Assembly: GCA_958438955.1 (NCBI GenBank)
Contig: CAUBTS010000025.1
Location: forward strand, 1-20,628
Length of the DNA: 20,628 nucleotides
Reading direction: 5' to 3'
Origin: an uncultured Collinsella sp.
GTDB lineage: Bacteria; Actinomycetota; Coriobacteriia; Coriobacteriales; Coriobacteriaceae
The notes under the pieces are model-generated. The model was not told the origin of the DNA. It did not search any database and saw only the letters and a program-made list of their open reading frames with translations. This document shows positions 16,906 through 20,628 of this stretch, piece after piece. Within the stretch, counting starts at the first letter, position 1. Every line of letters starts with the position of its first letter. Both the position numbers and the translations under genes were made by a program.

Positions 16906-17047
16906 ATGAATATCCGCCTTTTGGTGGTCGTCGTCATCAATCGATTGCAATATACCCCACCCGGACGGATTTGGTGCGCTGACGGCGATAAAACAGCCGT
17001 CTACCGGATTGGTAAAGTGTTTATCACCGAGGTAGAGGGGTAGTCGC

Positions 17048-17053
17048 TATACT
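17048..17053 (+). promoter_or_regulatory. Putative -10 box of the LacI-type regulator
   Basis: TATACT lies 36 bp before the ATG. A -35 of usual quality was not found; an AT-rich GTAAAGTGTTTATC region lies just upstream at 17012-17025 and might hold an operator, but its symmetry is poor. Confidence 0.35.
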
Positions 17054-17088
17054 TTCAAGAGATTGCGCGTAAACCCGGAAGGAGCGAG

Positions 17089-18117
17089 ATGGCCAACAAA
17101 GTCACCCTCAAGCAGATCGCCCAGGAGGTGGGGCTTTCCCCCTCGTCGGTCTCGCTTGTTCTCAATAATCGGCCCTGTCGCATCTCGGAAGAAAACCGCA
17201 AGCTCATCAAGGAGGTCGCGGCGCGCAACCACTATGTCCCCAACCAGATTGCGCGTAGTCTGGTCATGCGCGAGTCGCGCACGCTGGGCCTTATCGTCCC
17301 TAACATCGAGAGCCGCTTTTTTGCCTCGCTCGCCGGTAGCCTGGAAAAGCGCTGCCGCGAGGACGGCTATGCGCTCTTCATTACCAGCTCGGGTGGAAGT
17401 GCCGACGACGATCTGGAGCTGCTGCGCCAGCTGGTAACGCGCGGCGTTGATGGCGTCTTCCTGGTCGTGGGCGACGAGTTCTCCGACGACCGCGCCCTGC
17501 GCGAAGAAGTCAGCCATCTGCCTATCCCTGCCGTGATGGTCGACCGCGCCATTGAGGGGCTCGAGTGCGACAAGGTGATGTTCGACCACGAGATGGGTGG
17601 CTACATGGCCACTCGCTATCTGATCGAGCAGGGCCACCGTCGCATTGCCTGCTTGGTTAACGCGCGCCGTTCCAATACGGGGCGTAAGCGACTTGCCGGC
17701 TATGAGCGCGCGCTGCGCGAGGTTGGCCTGCCTATCGACGCACGTTTGGAGTTTGAGAGCGAGTACTACATTCCGAGTGCCTACGAGGCCTCGGAGGCGG
17801 TGCTCGCAACTGATGCCACCGCTGTGTTCGCAAGTTCGGATAACATCGCCCTCGGTCTGCTCAAGCGCTTGCACGAGATGGGGAAGAGCATCCCGGGCGA
17901 TATCTCGGTGGTGAGCTATGACAACTCGGCGGCCGACGTTCTCTTTGAGCCGGCGCTGACCGCCATTGAGCAGGATCCTGGTGTCCTTGCGGAGCATGCT
18001 TTTGGCTGCATGTCCAAGCGTCTTGCCGGTAGGGGCGGCAGGCGTGCCGAAGAGGTCGTCCTGGAGCCGGCGCTTATCGTTAAGGGCAGCGTGCTCGAAC
18101 TTACCGAATGTAGCTAA
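17089..18117 (+). CDS. LacI-family transcriptional regulator
   Basis: A 342-residue sugar-responsive DNA-binding protein. Residues about 5-55 are the LacI helix-turn-helix and hinge: VTLKQIAQEVGLSPSSVSLV, then HYVPNQIARSLVMRESRTLG. Residues about 60-340 are the periplasmic-binding-like effector domain with the family landmarks LGLIVPNIESRFFASL, GVDGVFLV, GHRRIACLVN, GRKRLAGYERAL, VFASSDNIALGLL and ISVVSYDN. GGAAGGAG lies 4-5 bases before the ATG. Divergent from murB; no transport or catabolic gene is directly attached, so the target is unknown. The mal-type palindromes in this window lack the central CG usual in LacI operators, so it is a weaker candidate for them than the GntR protein at 3209. 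The gene ends without a clear terminator; a small GCGGA/TCCGC stem at 18147-18159 is unconvincing. Confidence 0.94.
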   Translation: MANKVTLKQIAQEVGLSPSSVSLVLNNRPCRISEENRKLIKEVAARNHYVPNQIARSLVMRESRTLGLIVPNIESRFFASLAGSLEKRCREDGYALFITSSGGSADDDLELLRQLVTRGVDGVFLVVGDEFSDDRALREEVSHLPIPAVMVDRAIEGLECDKVMFDHEMGGYMATRYLIEQGHRRIACLVNARRSNTGRKRLAGYERALREVGLPIDARLEFESEYYIPSAYEASEAVLATDATAVFASSDNIALGLLKRLHEMGKSIPGDISVVSYDNSAADVLFEPALTAIEQDPGVLAEHAFGCMSKRLAGRGGRRAEEVVLEPALIVKGSVLELTECS

Positions 18118-18305
18118 GCGTACTTGTTTGTTTGCATAGATTGCATGCGGAGTGTCCGCTATTTGCCGGCAGGCACCCCGGCCCTCGTCCGTTAACTCTT
18201 CCGCTGGGCGAGCCTTAGACGCCGCGCACCGATAGGGTAAGGCAGCGGCTTGAAATTGGTGCTATATTCAGATTGAGTTGTTTAATGCTAGTACGGGAGG
18301 CTGAT

Positions 18306-18797
18306 ATGGGGCTGTTCAAGAAGAAAAACCCGCAGGATGCCTTTGATCCCGATGTGTTTACCATCACGGATACGATTTTGGACCCACCGCGGTTTACGTT
18401 TTTGCCGGCTATCTACCAGGATGCCACGCGCCGCAAGTGGGCCGTGCATCAGCGCGGCGGCGAGCCGAAGATTTTTGACTATGCGGATGTGCTGCAGTGC
18501 GAGATTGCCGAGACCGGAAATCCCGAGGATGTGCCGGAGCTCAGCAAACGCGAACTGGCTCAGCAGATTTTGATTAATCCAGCTCAGGCTACCAAAAACA
18601 ACGCTGCCAAGCGTAATATGTGCCTTGGTATGGGTGTCATCGTTGTCGTGCAAACCGGCAAGGATGAGATTTCGAAGCTTGAGATTCCGGTGACCGCGGG
18701 CGAAGTCAAGCGAGACTCCGGCCTATATCGGTCGTATCGGAACGTTGCGGAGCAGATCAAAGAAGCCTTCGACGCCATGGGGCGTCCGGAGCAATGA
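18306..18797 (+). CDS. Small protein of unknown function
   Basis: A 163-residue soluble protein that I do not recognise. It starts MGLFKKKNPQDAF, a short basic N-terminus without a signal peptide or membrane segment, and looks like a mixed alpha/beta fold: hydrophobic strands around KWAVHQRGGEPKIFDYADVL, MGVIVVVQTG and KLEIPV, and a final amphipathic helix VAEQIKEAFDAMGR. The DYADVLQCEIAE segment loosely recalls the tails of some DUF4428-type proteins; this is only an impression. The ATG at 18306 is chosen because GGGAGG lies 5 bases upstream; longer in-frame starts lack a site. A TATATT -10-like box at 18263-18268 lies 38 bp before it. Only 35 bp separate it from the GntR gene behind, so the three genes 18306-20298 may be one operon. 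Confidence 0.85.
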   Translation: MGLFKKKNPQDAFDPDVFTITDTILDPPRFTFLPAIYQDATRRKWAVHQRGGEPKIFDYADVLQCEIAETGNPEDVPELSKRELAQQILINPAQATKNNAAKRNMCLGMGVIVVVQTGKDEISKLEIPVTAGEVKRDSGLYRSYRNVAEQIKEAFDAMGRPEQ

Positions 18798-18832
18798 TTC
18801 CTGCAGCATCAAGCGGTTGAGGAGTCTTGCCC

Positions 18833-19600
18833 ATGTCGAGTGAACCATATGCGATTCCGCCCAAAGATTGCGCCTTTGAGGGCATTCTTTGGTATATCAA
18901 ACATTATGACCTGCAGAGTGGCGACCGGCTGCCCGCCGAGCGTGTGCTCTGTGAAGAGCTGGGCGTGTCGCGCACGGCGTTGCGTGCTGCGATCACGCGC
19001 CTTATTTCGTGCGGAACTTTGGAAAGCCGCCGCGGTTCGGGCACCTATGTGTGTCCTCCCAAACCGCTGAACATCTTTCAGGAAACATGGAACTATACGC
19101 AGGCGGTGGAGAGGGTTGGCTCAAAGTCGACCGCACGCCTGGTTTGGTCCAAGGTCGTGTATGCCGATATCGATCTTGCCCAAAAAGCCCAGATTGACCT
19201 GGGCATGCCGCTCTTCTGCATTCGGCGCGTGCGTGTGGTCAACGGTTCTCCGGCATCGATCGAGACGACTTACGTCAATCTGTCTTTGTGCCCCTCGCTT
19301 CCCGATCATGATTTTGAGCAGGAGAGCCTCTACGACGTTTTGCTCAAAGAGGGGAATGTCCATGTGACGCACGGCAAGGAGCATATTTCCATCAGCCGTC
19401 TGAACGCCGACGAGGCCAAGTTGCTGAATGCTCAGGAGGGCACGCCGGTGTTTTACAAGGCTTCGCACGAGCGCGACGAGACCGATGGCTTTGTCGAGTA
19501 TTGCAAGTCCGTGATTCTGCCGACCAAGTATCGTTTTGCCGATAACGGCGAGGCAGACGGCGTTGCGACGAAGGTGGGTGTCGAATGGCTGATGCAGTAG
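18833..19600 (+). CDS. GntR-family transcriptional regulator with UTRA domain (first of an overlapping pair)
   Basis: A 255-residue regulator. The winged helix occupies about 10-76: LQSGDRLPAERVLCEELGVS, TALRAAITRLISCGTLESRR and the wing GSGTYV. The UTRA-type ligand domain spans about 95-240, with MPLFCIRRVRVVNGSPASIE and a closing YCKSVILPTKYRF strand. The ATG at 18833 is chosen because GAGGAG sits 8 bases before it; an in-frame TTG at 18827 would be too close to that site. The last 16 bases overlap the start of a second GntR/UTRA gene in another frame, so translation of the two is probably coupled. The family assignment is firm; the ligand and targets are unknown. The structured leader and repeated GGTATTAARAAC boxes at 20416-20552 are plausible targets of one or both. 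Confidence 0.92.
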   Translation: MSSEPYAIPPKDCAFEGILWYIKHYDLQSGDRLPAERVLCEELGVSRTALRAAITRLISCGTLESRRGSGTYVCPPKPLNIFQETWNYTQAVERVGSKSTARLVWSKVVYADIDLAQKAQIDLGMPLFCIRRVRVVNGSPASIETTYVNLSLCPSLPDHDFEQESLYDVLLKEGNVHVTHGKEHISISRLNADEAKLLNAQEGTPVFYKASHERDETDGFVEYCKSVILPTKYRFADNGEADGVATKVGVEWLMQ

Positions 19601-20298
19601 AAGACTTGCCGGTTTACAAACAAATTCGCCGCTGCATTGCGGAGCGAATCGAGCGCGGCGACTACCCGACGGGCTCGATGATTCCGTCCGAAAACGAGCT
19701 GGCCGAGGAGTTTGGCACGACACGCCTGACAATCCGAAGCGCCATGGACGAGCTGGTCAAAAGTGGCCAGATTCGTCGCGTGCAGGGCAAAGGCGCCTTT
19801 GTGGGACATAAGTGGTTTGACGAGCACGAACGCAAGGGCGGCTTCCGCCAGTCGGTTCTGGCATCGGGCGCGACGCCGTCGGTGCGCATCCTGGCGCGCT
19901 CCAAACGCTACGCCGGCCCGTATTATGCCGACTTGTTTGGCATCGCTGAGGACGATCTGCTTTACTCGGTGCGCCGCCTCAACTGCATCGATGGTGAGCC
20001 CGTATCGATCGAGATGACACTGATTCCGTGCCTGCTGTTTCCGGGCATCGAAGGCGTGGACATTTCGGTCTTCAGCCTGTTCGAGACCTACGATATGTTG
20101 GGACGCAAGCCAGATCAGTCGGTAGAGAAACTCGATATCGAGGCGCTGGGCGCACGCGATGCGAGTTTGCTCAATCTTGAGCCGGGCGATCTGGCGCTCG
20201 TGCTGGAAGGCCTGACCTATGACTCGAGTGGGCAGGCAATCGAGCATGCCAAGTCTTTTACCCGCGGCGACGCCGGCGGATATACCTACAACTATTAG
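19585..20298 (+). CDS. GntR-family transcriptional regulator with UTRA domain (second of an overlapping pair)
   Basis: A 237-residue paralogue of the preceding regulator. The winged helix is at about 8-74: VYKQIRRCIAERIERGDYP, IPSENELAEEFGTTRLTIR, then the wing RVQGKGAFV. The UTRA domain is at about 80-235, with LLYSVRRLNCIDGEPVSIE and IEHAKSFTRGDAGGYTYNY at the end. AAGGTGGGTG precedes the ATG inside the previous gene. The overlap of 16 bases and shared direction imply that both proteins are made together; GntR proteins bind DNA as dimers, so a heterodimer is possible but unproven. A terminator follows 6 bases after the stop, so the downstream gene has its own promoter. Confidence 0.93.
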   Translation: MADAVEDLPVYKQIRRCIAERIERGDYPTGSMIPSENELAEEFGTTRLTIRSAMDELVKSGQIRRVQGKGAFVGHKWFDEHERKGGFRQSVLASGATPSVRILARSKRYAGPYYADLFGIAEDDLLYSVRRLNCIDGEPVSIEMTLIPCLLFPGIEGVDISVFSLFETYDMLGRKPDQSVEKLDIEALGARDASLLNLEPGDLALVLEGLTYDSSGQAIEHAKSFTRGDAGGYTYNY

Positions 20299-20304
20299 CG
20301 TCTA

Positions 20305-20339
20305 GAGCGTCCCTGCGCACGGCGGGGGCGCTCGTTTTT
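20305..20339 (+). terminator. Intrinsic terminator after the GntR pair
   Basis: GAGCGTCCCTGC (20305-20316) pairs with GCGGGGGCGCTC (20322-20333) as a 12-bp stem with two G-U pairs and a 5-base loop, followed by GTTTTT. Confidence 0.88.
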
Positions 20340-20415
20340 ACGGATATATGTCGCTTGACCGATGAGCGGCAAAAACTGACCGTCTACCGAGAGGGGAGGA
20401 TGAAATCATAAAATC

Positions 20416-20461
20416 GGTATTAAAAACGGCTAACCTGTAATCGTTCACTGGTATTAAGAAC
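20416..20461 (+). promoter_or_regulatory. Two direct repeats GGTATTAARAAC upstream of the last gene
   Basis: GGTATTAAAAAC (20416-20427) and GGTATTAAGAAC (20450-20461) are 11 of 12 identical and start 34 bp apart. The second is followed by C, giving GGT...ACC ends, as in the TGGT/ACC half sites of UTRA-type GntR operators (family knowledge). They lie between the GntR terminator and the next gene. Their role as operators is inferred. Confidence 0.45.
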
Positions 20462-20462
20462 C

Positions 20463-20552
20463 TTTGAATTGTTGAGCTTGGGGCCAAGATGTCCACAAGG
20501 TTAAGCGGCGAGACGGGGCGGCAAGCCTGTCCATTCCGTGCGACAATTCAAA
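20463..20552 (+). promoter_or_regulatory. Candidate structured 5' leader closed by a 10-bp stem
   Basis: TTTGAATTGT (20463-20472) and ACAATTCAAA (20543-20552) are perfectly complementary and bracket 70 GC-rich bases that contain smaller pairings such as CTTG/CAAG. The closing arm ends about 10 bases before the AAGGAG ribosome site of the gene at 20574. The layout resembles an RNA control element, but I recognise no known riboswitch class in it; it could also be an inverted pair of protein sites. Confidence 0.4.
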
Positions 20553-20573
20553 CTGCTCGTGAAAGGAGCGGGA

Positions 20574-20628
20574 ATGAAGGAGACCGAGAAGATCGAGATC
20601 ATGCACTTCGACCAGGAGGGCTACCTCG
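20574..20628 (+). CDS. Start of an unidentified gene, cut by the window edge
   Basis: ATG preceded by AAAGGAGCGGGA, a very good ribosome site, opens a frame of 18 codons (MKETEKIEIMHFDQEGYL) that runs off the right edge. No motif is diagnostic. The position after a pair of GntR/UTRA regulators suggests a sugar or amino-sugar metabolic or transport gene, but this is only inference. Confidence 0.7.
   Translation, partial: MKETEKIEIMHFDQEGYL

Noticed and set aside
17011..17028. Possible LacI-type operator GGTAAAGTGTTTATCACC
   Set aside because: Only the outer three bases on each side and few inner positions are symmetric; no central CG.
16012..17043. 343-codon plus-strand open frame opposite murB
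   Set aside because: Antisense shadow with Ala/Gly/Val-rich translation and no motif; murB residues are intact on the other strand.
18147..18159. Small GCGGA/TCCGC stem after the LacI gene as a terminator
   Set aside because: 5-bp stem, 3-base loop and no U-tract; too weak.

Overview
The window looks like a chromosomal segment of a gut Coriobacteriia, most likely Collinsella. This is inferred from the GC-rich sequence, codon use strongly favouring G/C-ending triplets, AGGAGG-type ribosome sites, Tat-type signal sequences on exported proteins, and several proteins that read like Collinsella homologues. No search was run. There are 14 confident genes or gene fragments and one short gene start at the right edge. 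No rRNA, tRNA, transposase or CRISPR array was seen.

Layout. (1) 1-415, minus: start of a polyprenyl synthetase. (2) 529-4126: a sugar PTS gene (IIC-IIB fused to a HAD phosphatase, minus strand), divergent from a GntR/UTRA regulator. The shared intergenic region carries two TTGTTTAAACAA-like palindromes. (3) 4235-8600: a CUT1 sugar ABC operon (Tat lipoprotein binding protein, two permeases, ATPase), with two more palindromes upstream and a strong terminator downstream. (4) 8741-8956: a regular array of six 15-bp elements in alternating orientation. (5) 9058-14242, minus: glycogen/maltodextrin phosphorylase, 4-alpha-glucanotransferase (malQ, with the same palindrome in its promoter), and UDP-glucose 4-epimerase (galE). 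(6) 14509-15714: a Tat-exported coiled-coil peptidoglycan hydrolase, followed by a 131-bp element with perfect 31-bp inverted arms. (7) 15943-16905, minus: murB. (8) 17089-18117: a LacI-type regulator. (9) 18306-20298: a small unrecognised protein and two overlapping GntR/UTRA regulators, then a structured-looking leader before a gene that runs off the window.

How it fits together. Regions 2-5 read as one alpha-glucan module. The ABC importer would bring in maltodextrin-type sugars unmodified. The PTS would import an alpha-glucoside as a phosphosugar, and its own HAD domain could dephosphorylate it. MalQ and the phosphorylase would then convert the glucans to glucose and glucose-1-phosphate. 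The TTGTTTAAACAA-like site occurs at the PTS, gntR, ABC and malQ promoters, so the GntR protein at 3209-3928 is the natural candidate for a common regulator.

Main items for a second look: the EIICB-HAD fusion, the shared operator, the alternating 40-bp-spaced repeat array, the perfect 131-bp palindrome, and the overlapping GntR pair with the leader downstream.
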